64,000 bases of DNA. Origin: Vespa crabro. Taxonomy: Eukaryota > Arthropoda > Insecta > Hymenoptera > Vespidae. Below the pieces are notes generated by a model, which made no database searches, had not been told where the DNA came from, and saw only the letters and a program-made list of their open reading frames with translations. Position numbers and translations under genes: made by a program. The stretch is taken from the NCBI RefSeq assembly GCF_910589235.1, contig NC_060979.1:1302001-1366000 (forward strand). Direction: 5' to 3'. Of this stretch, positions 51,601 through 64,000 are shown in pieces; the first letter of the stretch is position 1, and the number at the start of each line of letters is the position of its first letter.

Positions 51601-54600
51601 TTCTTATTGTTTTTCGGACTTTTTATCTACTATCAATCTAGTTTTTTTAATCTAATCTAGTATTCCTTACGGATACTTTAAAGTTATAGATCTTTTTTTT
51701 TTCTTTTTTTTTCTATATAATGCATTCTGTTGCTATCTAACAAATTTTATAAAGGTATTTTTTTTAGAGTAATATGTACTAATTTTAAAATGGCGTCAAT
51801 TCAATTTAAAGATTATGAAATAAAGTAGGACTACATTACCGATATATAAGTTTAAAATTTCTAAATGATTTACGACTACGTTATCGATATTTAACCTGAA
51901 GATTTAAAAATTCATTCTGAAATTCAACCTAATACTCAATCTGATGATTTATAAACGATATAAACAACTACGTTACTGATTTCAATTTAAAGATTTTAAA
52001 ACGACGTAGAATTATGATATCAATATTCAACCTAAAGATTTTCAAACGATGTTAAACTACATTCATTATATTCAATCTAAAGATTTTGAAATGATGTAGA
52101 ACTACATTCTTTATATTCAACTTAAAAATTGTAAAATGACGTAAGACTAAGTTATTAGTATTGAGTTGTTCGGAAAGTAATTTCGTTTTTTCCCCACAGA
52201 GGATTAAATTGTATTTTTTTGCACCCAACTTCACACTTAAGCCGCATAATCATTATATGTTTTGAGAGCTGATATAGCAAGGGTTGTATGTGAAAAAATC
52301 CAATTGATTCTACGCAGTAGTTTTTGTTTGGTGCCCTTTTAAATATGGAGACCAATAAGCAGCACTTTCGTCATATTTTACTTCTTTACTATAGAAAAGG
52401 TAAAAATGCTGTTCAAGCCAGAAAGAAATTAACCGATGTGTATGGAGAAAATGTGTTGACAATATGTCAGTGCTAGAACTGGTTTGCAAAATTTTGATCC
52501 AGCAATTTTGATGTCGAAGATGCACCACGTTCTGGAAGACCGGTTGAAGCTGATAAAGACACGATAAAGGCATTAGTCGATGCAAACCGGCGAATAACAA
52601 CACGTGAGATCGGTGAGAGTTTAAATTTATCAAGTTCAACTGTTTATGACCACTTGAAAGACCTGGGTTTAACCTTGAAGCTCGATATATGGGTTGCCCA
52701 TGTTCTCATGGAAAGAAATTTGTGTCGTCGCGTTGACGTTTGTGATTCGTTTCTCAATCGTCACGAAAATGATCCATTTTTGAAACGCATCATTACTGGG
52801 GACGAAAAATGGATTGTATATAACAATGTCAAAAGCAAGAGATCATGGAGCAAAAAAGATGAACCTGCTCAAATCATTTCCAAAGCCAATATCCATCAAA
52901 AAAAGGTGATGCTGTCTGTTTGGTGAGATTTTAAAGGAATCGTTCTTTTTTTGAGATTTTATCGGATAACACAACAATTAATTCAGAAGTCTACTGTCAT
53001 CAGTTGGACAAACTGAATGATGCATTTCAACAGAAAAGACCAGAATTAATCAACATAAAAAGTATAGTGTTCCACCAAGATAATGCGAGACCTCATACAT
53101 GTTTGGTTACTCGCCAAAAGCTTTTACAGGTTGAATGGAATACAATGCCACACCTACCATATTCTCCAGATCTGGCATCTTCAGATTATTATTTGTTCCG
53201 GTCACTGCAAAATTTTTTTTACGGTAAAACCTTCACTTCAAAAATCACCTCGATCAGTTTTTTGCCAGCAAAGACCAAAAATTTGATGAGCATGGAATCA
53301 TGCTACTACCAGAAAGATGGCAAAAGGTATTAGACCAGAATGGCCAATATACAATTTAATAAAATATTTGTTCATTATACGAAAATTGTCTTTCATTTTC
53401 ACAAAAAAAAAAAAAAAACAGAATTACTTTCCGAACAACCCATTATTTAACTTAAATATTTTTAAATAACGTAAGACTATTTATCGGTATTGAATTAAAA
53501 AATTTTGAAAAGATTTTCAAATGACTATCGATGCTGGTATTATTGATTATTTCTAAATAAACTTTTGCGTGAAACGATTTATATGTTTGAAAATAAACAT
53601 ACCGTGGTGTAATTTCATCGAGTAATTTTTCATTGATGCTTTCAACCAAATTTATCAATTTATCAGGATCCATCGGTGGTTCGTAAAATTTCTCTTCAAT
53701 CAAACTCTGCATACAATTGGCATAAATAGATGATACATGAACGAAACTCTGAAATATCAAAGATATCGAAGATTTATTAAAGTCAAATATTATCTTGAAA
53801 TATCCTGATGTTCATCAATACATACAGTATGTCTCAATAATCCTGTTACAAAACAATAACTCTGTTACTTTGATACGAGAAAATGACGATTAAATGAATC
53901 ATTTTCGATTCATATGAGTCATGCATTACTATGATCCAATATTTTTTAATTCAAGATTATTCTTTTTTTTCGTCGTGGTTTCAATTTTTTATATTTATTA
54001 TTGTTTTTTTTTTCTTTTTTTTTTTCTTTTTGATAAGTCTACAACATATTCTATCATAGCAACATATTCTATCAAGATAATGTATTTTCTCGTATCGTTA
54101 AAAGTAACGTAGAGTTACTGAAATTTTATGAAACAAATTATAATACTTCAAGAGATCGATAGAACATATATAAATAGATACATATATTACGCAATTTTTC
54201 TTTTTGTTGTTCAGAAAATTTATTTCAAGATGATTGCAAATCAATTGCCGAAAATATGGCTATTTTTTTTCGATTTCATATTCAAATTAGAAAAATGATA
54301 ATGAATAGGCAAGAAATGTTTTCAGAGAGAAGGATTACTATTTTTAATCGGTACTATCGTTAGATGTAAGATCTGCGAATTATTTTTGTAATTAGAAAAA
54401 TAGTTATAAATAGAAAAATGTTAATAATTTTCTTTTGTTTTCTTTTTCATTCTAAAAATATTTCATTGATATGAAATCAATATGATTAATCAATGTAAAT
54501 AACTATAAAAATATATAGTATAATATTTCCTTATTTTATTTTAATAGAAATTTTTTAATAGAAAATCTTTTAATAGAAAAACAAATTTCTTGTTGTATTA

Positions 54601-55227
54601 ATGAAATCGTTTTCTTATCATTGTGTCAAACGTACGCCACATGTCGATCATTTTTTTTAACATTTCTTTTATTCCTTTTCTTAACATTTATAAAAATAAA
54701 TTAATTTATATTATATCGCATGGTAAACACTATATAGTGTGGTAAAGAAAAACTGAGATAACTATAAAATGTAACTAATATTTATTTATTAGAAATATTT
54801 ATTTCTAATGTAATCATCGAACTTTTTTTGTATTTTCTAATGGAAGAGATGATCTAATTCCAATAATGCCAATGATTCAATAAGCTTCTTATATTTATAT
54901 ATACATATATATATTGATAACTTTGAAAACACATATATATTCGGTATGAATGTTATGAATTATTTTACATGATGATCACACGATAAACTTCCGTATTAAT
55001 ATATTCTCATTTTTCTTTTTTGTTTACTCATAATTTGTGTCTAGTTATGAAAGTCAATATAATATTTAATGTGTCATTTCTTTTCTTTCTTTTTTCTTCT
55101 TTTTTTACAGTACTTTTTATACAGTAGTGATCATTTACAATGAAAATCATATCTCGTAAAACATTTCTATTATGGATTGTTTATCGGATTGCAAATGTCG
55201 ATATAAATATACAAATAATATAAATTA

Positions 55228-55277
<50 letters not shown>

Positions 55278-56206
55278 AGGAAAAAGAATAATAATATTGA
55301 TATTTGGTCTCTCGAAAAGATCGTAAATAAAAGAAAAGAGAAAAATTGGATATTTCAGTGCTTTTTTAATTAACACAAAATGATGGAAATTATTTTGAAC
55401 AAAATTTCTTCTAATATCAACCAGTCGCATAACATATTAGCTCGAACATTTATAAAACGAACACCCTGTATATGATGAATGTCTTCTATTATCGAAAAAC
55501 ACAATTCATCGATAGAATAAATTTTGTATTTAAATTTGTATCTAAATTTAAAGAAATATAAAAAATAATATTATAAAAAAAATATAAATAAATAATACAA
55601 ATAAAGAGAAGAAAAAATAAATTAAAAGAAAAAAAAAACAATTAAAAAAAATATATATGCTATTTCATAATTAAATAAACTACCGATTAAGATTTCACGT
55701 GAAAAAGGAGAATACGACAAAAAAAAAAAATAATTAAATTCTTTCAAAAAATCATTAATATTCTTGTTTATAATTTTTGATCCAATTAAATGAACGATCG
55801 ATAAATCTTTTAACAAACGATAGTCTAAATAAAACGAAGTAACTTTTGTCGAAAAAAACATTTTCCGACGACCATTATTCTTTTACGATTTGTCGATAAT
55901 TGAAACAAATAAATCGAAAAAATTGTCGAATTTTCGAGTTTTAATTTTGTTACACTCTTGGAATGAATTTGAAGTGCGAAGTGAAAAAAAAAAAAAAAAT
56001 AAAAAGATAATAAAAAAATTGAAAGGAAAAAAAAAGAAAAATATTGGAGTGAATTTGAAGGGCGAAGTGAAAAAAAAAAATAAAAAGATAGAAAAAAAGA
56101 TTGAAAAGAAAAAAGAAAAAAAGAAAAAGGAAAATAAAACTAAAAAGATTGAAAAGAAAAAAGTAAAAAGAAAAGAAGAAAAAAATAAAAAGAAAAGGTA
56201 GAGATT

Positions 56207-56238
<32 letters not shown>

Positions 56239-57273
56239 TATATCCCTGAAATCATTATTTTTTGAATTTTTTGAAATTCGAAATTCGTTTCTTTATGAAA
56301 CGCATAAAAAATTCTTACCTTTAATTTCGGCATGTTCTTCGATAAGTTTATCAAATCTTTCAAACTTCGAACGTTGATAGCCGTCGCCAATTTTATTTTC
56401 TCGTTAAATTTTACAGTTGCAGCAACATGAAAAATAATAGATATCTCTTTTATGAGTTCAGCATTGTCGATTATCGATATACCAAGATTCGATAAGCTAC
56501 AATCGCCTTCGATTGGGATTATTCGATTTCGAAATGTCGGTTCTTTCTCCTTAAGTCTTGAAAATAACTAACAAAAAAGAAACCATAGATATAAAGAATT
56601 TTATATTCCATTATTGTCACACTTAAACACGTTGATATAATTATTAGGTTGGAAACTATGAAACGGGCGTTGAATGAAAATAAATAACTAAACAAAAACG
56701 CCCGTTTCATAGTTTCCAACCTAATATATATATTACGCCAAGAAAAGTAACTCTTAGCACAATTTAATCCTCTAATCGATAATTTCTTAATTAACATTTT
56801 TTCTTCCTTTGTTCTGTTTTTTTTTTCCTCTTATATTAATTCAATATCTATTTAAATAACGAATTACTATTTCTTGGGTAAAATGAAGACATTAAGTTAA
56901 TTCAGGATTAAGGCTATTCATTATCCCTGATTTTTTAATTGTATACGTCATCAATGAAAACAGGCGATAATTCTTGATCGATTTTTATGAAAAAGGTCTT
57001 ATTTTAAAGACGAAGATTTAATTTACCCTATATTGTTTATGAATTTTTGAAAAAGCTTCTTATTTGTGCATAAATTATTCCCAAAAAATATCATACTTTA
57101 ACACGATCTTTTTTAAAGGAAATAAAGCTTTATAAATAAATATATATATATAATATAATATAATAAGTAATCGCTAATTATTTTGGACAAAAATAAAACT
57201 AACGAATCTATCGAGCCTTCAAATTTAATCTAATCATGCACGATTATCTGAGTAAAAAGAAAATTCTTGTTAC

Positions 57274-57310
<37 letters not shown>

Positions 57311-58001
57311 AAGAAAGAAAGAAAGAAAGAAAAATCATTCTATTGTACGAACGAAGTCCGTTTTAATTTTTCATTTAGGGGAAGAAAAAAAAAAACATTT
57401 TTATCGAACAATCTTAATGCGCAAAAAATATGGACGTCCGATTATTTTTACATAAATTCTATCAAGTCAGTTATTTTTATATAACTGATCTAATTTAAAT
57501 AAAAAAAAATCTTTCGTCGTTGAAAGATTAATTGTAATCTTAACATTTAATTAATTGAGAATGATTAATTTTGGGCTGAAGTGGGTTGTGTTGGGGGATG
57601 GGAGGTTGTTTGACTTTTGACAAAGATTGATCGACCTTTTTTTTTCTAATAATCGATCAAAAGTAAAAAACTAATAAAAAAGAAAAAAGAAAAAGGAAAA
57701 TAAAACTCACCACATTCTCAAACATCTCTTCCAAGCGCTGAGACACATCCTTCCCTTTTTTTGAACGTATCAATAAATAAATACACTTTATACCTGGACA
57801 TCCTCTTAATAACTTTTCGATTAATAATTTTCCAAGAAATCCTGTTCCACCGGTTATTAATATACTTTCTCCATGATAAAACGTTTGTATCGGTGTCAAT
57901 TTATCAAAATTTACGTAAGACAAATCCTTGTCAATTGTCTTAAAACTATCTATGTCATCATTATTATCCTGTTCGTTTCTTTTCCACAGCTTTTTCATCA
58001 T
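45894..58001 (-). CDS. Fatty acyl-CoA reductase (alcohol-forming), eight coding exons
   Basis: It reduces fatty acyl-CoA to primary fatty alcohol with NADPH, feeding wax, hydrocarbon and pheromone synthesis at ER or peroxisome membranes. Exons on the - strand in order: 58001-57711, 56567-56319, 53748-53603, 50618-50509, 50388-50193, 50080-49844, 46345-46088 and 45999-45894, which join in phase to 530 aa, the usual length. Rossmann fold with TGGTGFLG at residues 50-57; FVHVSSIYAN (181-190); YVYTK with catalytic Y238 and K242; FAR_C domain about 385-495 (KVHQFSDVLDVF, LPQARIKWRRLYW); C-terminal hydrophobic anchor about 511-527. All donors are GT. The start is the first of two Met codons after an in-frame leader; an acceptor just upstream (ctttgtag) suggests a noncoding 5' exon. 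Mariners M3 and M4 lie in introns. No break seen. Confidence 0.93.
46433..47740 (+). mobile_element. Mariner element M3 in a FAR intron, defective
   Basis: About 1.31 kb with TA on both sides, left end ttgggttgttcggaaagtaa and right end ttactttccgaacaacccat. It is inserted antisense to the FAR gene between its sixth and seventh coding exons. The array relics of this intron (around 7860, 16400 and 36590) lack it, so it arrived after the duplications. Transposase from 46618: stops at TGC-TAG, TTT-TGA, VW-TGA, TTT-TAA and GAA-TAG. Confidence 0.93.
46618..47621 (+). pseudogene. Mariner transposase pseudogene (M3)
   Basis: Broken D,D34D transposase. Open pieces: 46927-47199 (TGDEKW) and 47418-47621 (YSSDLAPSDYY). 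The first half shares every visible stop with M4. C-terminus altered (KTI instead of KVLDQ). Confidence 0.88.
48139..48215. repeat. Two copies of the 40-bp minisatellite in a FAR intron
   Basis: Homologous to the five-copy array at 36951-37156 and at the matching distance from the FAR_C exon, which supports the view that the array spacers derive from this intron. Confidence 0.65.
48602..48641. repeat. (CT)n microsatellite
   Basis: About twenty CT dinucleotides without interruption, in a FAR intron. Confidence 0.95.
49041..49077. repeat. (TTTTG)n pentanucleotide repeat
   Basis: Tandem TTTTG units in a FAR intron, with a slightly irregular left end. Confidence 0.9.
49437..49710. repeat. Unclassified dispersed repeat, copy a
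   Basis: It aligns with 50796-51035 in the same orientation. Shared stretches include acctcaaaataatttcaaat, atactgtatattctttcaag (one copy) and aaattcatgaatcatgca, separated by indels. No terminal repeats or coding sequence seen. It could be an old nonautonomous element or a local duplication. Confidence 0.65.
49812..49836. repeat. (GA)n microsatellite next to a FAR splice donor
   Basis: About twelve GA units. On the FAR coding strand this is a (TC)n run a few bases past the donor at 49843. Confidence 0.9.
50796..51035. repeat. Unclassified dispersed repeat, copy b
   Basis: Partner of 49437-49710 in the neighbouring FAR intron, same orientation, roughly three quarters identical by eye, ending in the same aaattcatgaatcatgca motif. 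Between them the two copies bracket three FAR exons. Confidence 0.65.
52161..53443 (+). mobile_element. Mariner element M4 in a FAR intron, defective
   Basis: About 1.28 kb, TA on both sides, left end ttgagttgttcggaaagtaa and right end ttactttccgaacaacccat. It is antisense to FAR, between its third and fourth coding exons. From about 52200 to 52950 it is almost the same as M3, including shared stops. The third catalytic D is kept. It has a deletion of about 20 bp near 53238 that shifts the frame. Confidence 0.93.
52345..53360 (+). pseudogene. Mariner transposase pseudogene (M4)
   Basis: Broken D,D34D transposase. Open pieces: 52654-52926 (TGDEKW) and 53004-53333 (HQDNARPH, YSPDLASSDYY, all three catalytic Asp present across the pieces). 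Stops TGC-TAG, TTT-TGA and VW-TGA are shared with M3. Confidence 0.88.
55230..55275. repeat. Poly(A) tract of about 45 bp
   Basis: A single-base run in a FAR intron. No retroposon body is visible on its left, so it is probably simple slippage. Confidence 0.9.
55955..56225. repeat. Purine-rich low-complexity tract
   Basis: A- and G-only sequence with an imperfect duplication of about 86 bp (gaatttgaagtgcgaagtga and gaatttgaagggcgaagtga). The long lysine-rich open frame across it is a consequence of composition. A (TA)n run follows at 56222-56242, close to the FAR second-exon donor. Confidence 0.8.
56645..56725. mobile_element. 81-bp inverted-repeat element (MITE), copy a
   Basis: TA-flanked, with perfect terminal inverted repeats of 28 bp starting ttaggttggaaactatgaaa around a spacer of about 25 bp. 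It lies in the first coding intron of FAR, about 80 bp before the second coding exon. It is almost the same as the copy at 58301. As RNA it would fold into a strong hairpin. Confidence 0.88.
57277..57334. repeat. Poly(A) plus (GAAA)n tract
   Basis: An A run followed by GAAA units, in the first coding intron of FAR. Confidence 0.9.
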
Positions 58002-58300
58002 TTTTACATTTCCATAGATATCTACAAAGATAAATGTAAACTTTAGATAAAAGAAAAAAGAAAAACTATTACAAATCTGGCTCAAACGTGATGAAGTGAT
58101 ATTGCCGAAACTGAGATCTATTTTGAGGCCTAAAAACAAATTGTTTAACAAAAAAGACATCGAAAAGTTAAAAGAATGTTGGAATGAATGTATCACTACT
58201 GAAAGAAAGGAGTATGTTGACGAATAAAGTTGAATTTCTAAAAAAAAATTTTGTCTTTCCTAGCTAGACCAAAGACTTATTGAATGATGTGATATATATA

Positions 58301-59371
<1,071 letters not shown>

Positions 59372-60398
59372 TTGGGTTAATTGGAAAGTAATTTCGTTTT
59401 TTCCCCACAGAGGATTTAATTGTATTTTTTTGCACCCAACTTCACACTTAAGCCGCATAATCATTATATGTTTTGAGAGCTGATATAGCAAGGCTTATGT
59501 ATGAAAAAGTCCAATTCATTCTACGCAATAGTTTTTGGTTGGTGCCCTTTTAAATATGGAGACCAATAAGCAGCACTTTCGTCATATTTTATTTTTTTAC
59601 TATAGAAAAGGTAAAAATGATGTTCAAGCTAGAAAGAAATTAACGATGTGTATGGAGAAAATGTGTTGACAATATGCCAGTGCCAGAACTGGTTTGCAAA
59701 TTTCGATCCGGCAATTTTGACGTCGAAGATGCACCACGTTCTGGAAAGCCGGTTGAAGCTGATAAAGACACGATAAAGGCATTAGTTGATGCAAACCGGA
59801 GAATAACAACACGTGAGATCAGTGAGAGTTTAAATTTATCAAGTTCAACTGTTTATGACCACTTGAAAGACCTGGGTTTAACCTTGAAGCTCGATATATG
59901 GGTTGCCCATGTTCTCATGGAAAGAAATTTGTGTCGTCGCGTTGACGTTTGTGATTCGTTTCTCAATCGTCACGAAAATGATCCATTTTTGAAACGCATC
60001 ATTACTGGGGACGAAAAATGGATTGTATATAACAATGTTAAAAGCAAGAGATCATGGAGCAAAAAAGATGAACCTGCTCAAATCATTTCCAAAGCCAATA
60101 TCCATCAAAAAAAGGTGATGCTGTCTGTTTGGTGAGATTTTAAAGGAATCGTTCTTTTTTTGAGATTTTATCGGATAACACAACAATTAATTCGGAAGTC
60201 TACTGTCATCAGCTGGACAAACTGAATGATGCACTTTAACAGAAAAGGCCAGAATTAATCAACAGAAAAGGTGTAGAGTTCCTTCAAGATAATGCGAGAT
60301 CTCATACAAGTTTAGTCACTCGCCAAAAGCTTTTACAGCTTGAATAGGATACAATGTCACACTGACCATATTCTTCAGATCTGGCACCTTCGGATTAA
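59372..60398 (+). mobile_element. Mariner element M5, 3'-truncated
   Basis: The left end ttgggttaattggaaagtaa follows a TA. Homology to the other mariners stops at 'ccttcggatta' (about 60398), so roughly 340 bp including the third catalytic region's end and the right inverted repeat are missing. The transposase frame starts at 59556 and has a 1-bp deletion near 59642, but it lacks the stops seen in M3/M4 and gives the longest open piece of the five (59674-60135, 153 codons). It still has the VW-TGA stop. Confidence 0.92.
59556..60398 (+). pseudogene. Mariner transposase pseudogene (M5)
   Basis: Broken and truncated D,D34D transposase. 59674-60135 covers the second helix-turn-helix (TTREISESLNLSSSTVYDHL) and the TGDEKW motif. 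Breaks: 1-bp deletion before it, TGA after VW, TAA and TAG downstream, and loss of the C-terminus. Confidence 0.88.
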
Positions 60399-62941
60399 TA
60401 ATCATTCTCGATAATAATAATCGCGGCCATTCAAATTTTTGTTAATTATTAATTAATTGGAATGACAAATAGAATGATCTATTTGTTATTTTTTCTTTTT
60501 CTCTTTCTTTTTTTAATATTAAATACCTCAATCATCATAGGAATCAAAGCGAATTGATAAATTTTTTTAAGAAAAGAAAGCGAAAAATTAGAATCTATTT
60601 AAGATCTGGTTTATTAATTATATCTAGTTATTGATCTAGTTATTGGTTAGGTCTAGTTATTGATTAGATTTAGAATCTGCAAGATGAGATTGGTCTAATC
60701 GATATCCTTGAAAGATTTTTAATTAATACATTGAATAGAAATATATTCATAATAGATAGAAATATTTTTGCCCCATTAGATAATTTTTTGCTTCATTAAA
60801 TAATTTTTTGCTTCGTTTTTTTAATGTTTTCTTATGCAAACTTCAGTTCAACATTACGTAAGCACTTTTTTATTTAAATTATACGATAAAAAGTAAATTT
60901 TTTTCTTTTCTTTTTTTTTTGTAAGAGCATAAATTTTCCGATCTCCTACTCTCCTTAACCCTGATTGAATCGCATAAACAATATAAAGAAAAAAAAAGAA
61001 AAAAAAAACAAATTCCAAAAATGTACGAATCTTTATTTATTGCTCAACGAACGTCAAAATTGAGGGATGATCTAGAGCATGAGTTTATCAAAGTTTTACT
61101 TAGGCTGGAAAAAATTTTAAATTTCAAAATATTTTTTGGGAAAAAAAAAATAGCGTTATGAAAAAATACATTCAAATCGATAAAAAGTAAGACATAAGGA
61201 AAAAGTATTGTAATAATTTTGTAACATAATCCTTATTTATTTACAACAATAATCACTTTTTATTAACGCTCAATAATAATTAACGAAAATGATTAAATAA
61301 TTTCAAATCAAAAAAAAAAAAAAAAAAAAAAGAAAGAAAAAAAAAGAAAATAATATTTGAAGTAGCTGATTCGTGCAATTGTTTGTTTTCTTTTATCATT
61401 GAACCTTCATCAATTAATTATGATCTCAATTATTAAATTATTAATGCTTATTATCAAGAAAGTTTTTTCGCATATATATATATATATATATATATATGTG
61501 CTTAAAAATAATGAAAACCTTCGTCGAGCATGTTCGTACAATTTCGAAAAAATCTGTGAAAATAATCGTTAATAAAAATCAATTAAGGAATTATTGCGAT
61601 AAGAATCGTTACTTTCGATATTATTCCTGTTATTAGATCAGTTCATCATCTCTGTAAATTATTACTAAAAACTATTGTTTCGAATGTTTTCTCGTATAAA
61701 GATAAACAGTATTAGATAAAAACCATATTTTGAAAAAGATATCTCATTAATATGTACACATAATCTGACGTATAAAATACATTTACATTAGCCTTATGCA
61801 TATTTATATTAACATTCGACCTTTGCTTTGACCTTCGACTTTTGTTTTGATTCATGATCCAATAAAAATAACAATATTGAGTTATTTAATGTTTTATTAT
61901 ATTTTTTACGTTTCCTTCCGTTCTTGACTTATCTTCGTTCGTTCGAATCCAGGAACGATAATAGATTATTCAAGTAATAATCAGAATCGAATGATTTGAA
62001 ATCAATTTGAATTAAAATGTCGTACATTTACAATAATAGAATAAAAAAAAAAAAATGATAATGGCAATGAATAACGAAGGAGCAACGGAAAAGAAACTAC
62101 GTGAAAAAAGTAATCTGATTTATAAATGGACATATTTTAATGGGCATAATAAAGTTGTTTAGTTTTATGTACGGAAAAGATACCTTCAATGAATAATTGA
62201 ATGGTATTATAACCTTGAATATTCGTTTCAAAAGCGATCTTATATTTGGTAAAATTAAAAAAAAAAAGCGATTCTTTTGCATATTTCTTCTGTTTTCTTT
62301 CTATTTTTTTCTTTTTGTATTTGATCACATTCAAAATACAATAATCAATAGTTTTTCATTTATAATGGTACTCGCAAATGATATAACGAAATAGTGAATA
62401 CGATAATATAAAAATACAATAAAATTAATGAACTATCGCGATAATTTATTTCGCACTTTGCCATTGTCCTACGTATAATTTTGCATATCTGATGTCAAAG
62501 TGCATGTAGAGATAATCGTTGATAATAATTTTTTCCATTAGACAAATACGATCACGATGACGCTCACATTTTTCAATATTCTATTTTATAAAACTTTGAT
62601 ATCTGTCGATACTGCGCGAATTTAATTATTTTATTTATCGAATCTTTTGTAACATTTATTTACTGACACGTTATGTATAATTATTGTTTAATTTTTTATT
62701 TTAGTACGTGCAAAGAAACACGATCGAAATTTTCGCCGTACTCGTTTTTATTGATATTTTAAATATTTTCTTATTATTAAAATGTTAAAATATTTGTAAA
62801 AATAAAAAAAAAAAAAAACGATTTTTGACCACTAATCACAGTGCGTGACTTTAAATGTCAATTAAATAGCATAAAAATTATCACTACAATTAATAGCTCA
62901 ATCTTAGTTTTTCAATGAATATATTTATACATACTGTTCAA

Positions 62942-63002
<61 letters not shown>

Positions 63003-63587
63003 AATTTTACTCACTTTCATATTTATTTTCCATTTTTTATAATTAAAATAGTTGCACTTCGAAAACAATGTTAGAAGAAATGTTTCAAACGATCAATCCT
63101 TCCTTGTCTCTTAGAACACATGCATATGTTCTTCAAACGAAGCTCATTCTTACACTGAAAATTATAAAGTCAAATAGAAGTAGTTAGAGTCTTTATCCCC
63201 TCTACCTCAATCATAGAATGTACATCTTATCGATTTATTAAATGAAACGCAATATTTCGTAGTAATAAATTAAAAAAACTTCATTCATGAAATTTTTTCC
63301 TCTCATGCTTTTGAGATTCGCGACCACTTTAGCAGTCCTAATCTCATGAAAAAAAAAAAAAAAGAAAAAAAAAATCTAAGGACGATCGATTTATCAATAA
63401 AAATGATAACGAAATTTAGAATTATTTCTTTCGATAAATATTTCACGATCTCGCAACGAATAATAAAAAATATTGGAAGTAGGAAAACAAAGAGAAATGG
63501 TCTCAAAAAGTTTAAGGATTAAAACGTGTGACTGAGTGTTCATCCATAAAAAAAAAAAAAATAAATAAATAAATAAAAGCATATATA
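60399..63587. other. AT-rich region, no gene seen
   Basis: Nothing supportable as a gene on either strand. It holds poly(A) runs (61310-61330), (TA)n tracts (61471-61496 and 62947-63000) and T/C-rich runs. Short open frames here lack splice context or recognisable motifs. Confidence 0.5.
62947..63000. repeat. (TA)n microsatellite
   Basis: TA dinucleotides of about 50 bp. Confidence 0.95.
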
Positions 63588-63762
63588 TTAGGGATATCGA
63601 AAAGAAATCTATTATTTTATATAGTGGCTTAATTTATGCTCGAATGCATTCGGCGGAGTAAAACATCTTTGTAAAATTTTTTCTTTTGTATTTCTATCGT
63701 TTAATTTGTTTTTTTGTGCAATAAATTTTATTTTATTATTAAAGATAAATTGTCCAAATCTA

Positions 63763-64000
63763 AAATAGATAAAGTTCACGTCAGACATTATATGCTCCTC
63801 TTTTACAACTAGGATTTCAATGCCAACCAAGAGTTAATTAAAATAATTAATAAACTTTATGATCAAGTTGTAAAAATTATAAATAAAAGTCATTGGAGAT
63901 TTAAAAGATGCTTCTAAATTCGAAAGACTTTCAAATTTCGATGATGATATTCTGAAATCTTTCGTTGAATCAAATCTACGATTAATCATTGAAGAATTAT
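63763..64000 (+). pseudogene. Decayed mariner-type transposase, N-terminal part, runs off the window
   Basis: Frame-shifted pieces match the start of a mariner transposase different from M1-M5: KIDKVHVRHYMLLFYN, a TAG, then DFNANQELIKIINKLYDQVV, and after a frameshift DLKDASKFERLSNFDDDILK. The last piece is the typical linker and start of the second helix-turn-helix. An element end may lie near 63588 (ttagggata after TA), but this is weak. The remainder is beyond the window. Confidence 0.7.

Larger units (their letters stand above)
51795..53530. repeat. 45-bp minisatellite interrupted by mariner M4
   Basis: Tandem diverged monomers of 45 bp (for example starting at about 52026, 52071 and 52116: attcaacctaaagattttca...actacatt) run up to 52160 and resume after 53443. 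Older, more diverged monomers extend left to about 51795. The mariner split the array. The tract lies in a FAR intron. Confidence 0.75.

Noticed and set aside
55890..56201. Lysine-rich open frame of 103 codons
   Set aside because: Produced by a purine-only low-complexity tract inside a FAR intron; no start context, homology or splice support.

Overview
The window looks like nuclear DNA of a hymenopteran insect, most likely a honey bee (Apis). The evidence is extreme AT richness, intron-containing genes, many (TA)n and (GA)n microsatellites, several mariner elements, and a tandem array of insect odorant receptors. Species was not established.

Left two thirds (1-41358): six head-to-tail odorant receptor (OR) genes on the + strand, called OR-1 to OR-6 here, start at 1889, 10464, 19006, 27031, 32361 and 39363. 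Each can be assembled by eye into nine coding exons with consistent phases, giving uninterrupted proteins of 397 aa (OR-1 to OR-3) or 400 aa (OR-4 to OR-6). They form two sequence groups, 1-3 and 4-6. OR-4 and OR-5 encode the same protein. Each gene has a GC-richer conserved block 190-290 bp before its ATG. The spacers are repeated too, and some are closer to identical than the exons.

Right third (45894-58001): one intact fatty acyl-CoA reductase (FAR) gene on the - strand, eight coding exons, 530 aa, convergent with OR-6. Two mariner elements, several microsatellites, a 45-bp minisatellite and a pair of unclassified repeats lie in its introns. Three of the OR spacers (7.4-8.3, 15.9-16.8 and 36.1-37.2 kb) carry broken copies of the last two FAR exons and the adjoining intron. 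The repeated unit was therefore 'OR gene plus 3' end of FAR', and the array probably grew outward from the OR next to the FAR.

Mobile DNA: five related mariner copies, all + strand and all defective (22459, 42867, 46433, 52161, 59372); a decayed, different mariner running off the right edge; and three short TA-flanked inverted-repeat elements (24281, 56645, 58301). The 58.5-63.6 kb stretch holds no gene I could recognise.

Functionally, ORs act in antennal neuron membranes with the Orco co-receptor. FAR makes long-chain alcohols used for waxes, hydrocarbons and pheromones. Their adjacency is a possible signal/receptor linkage, but this is inference only.
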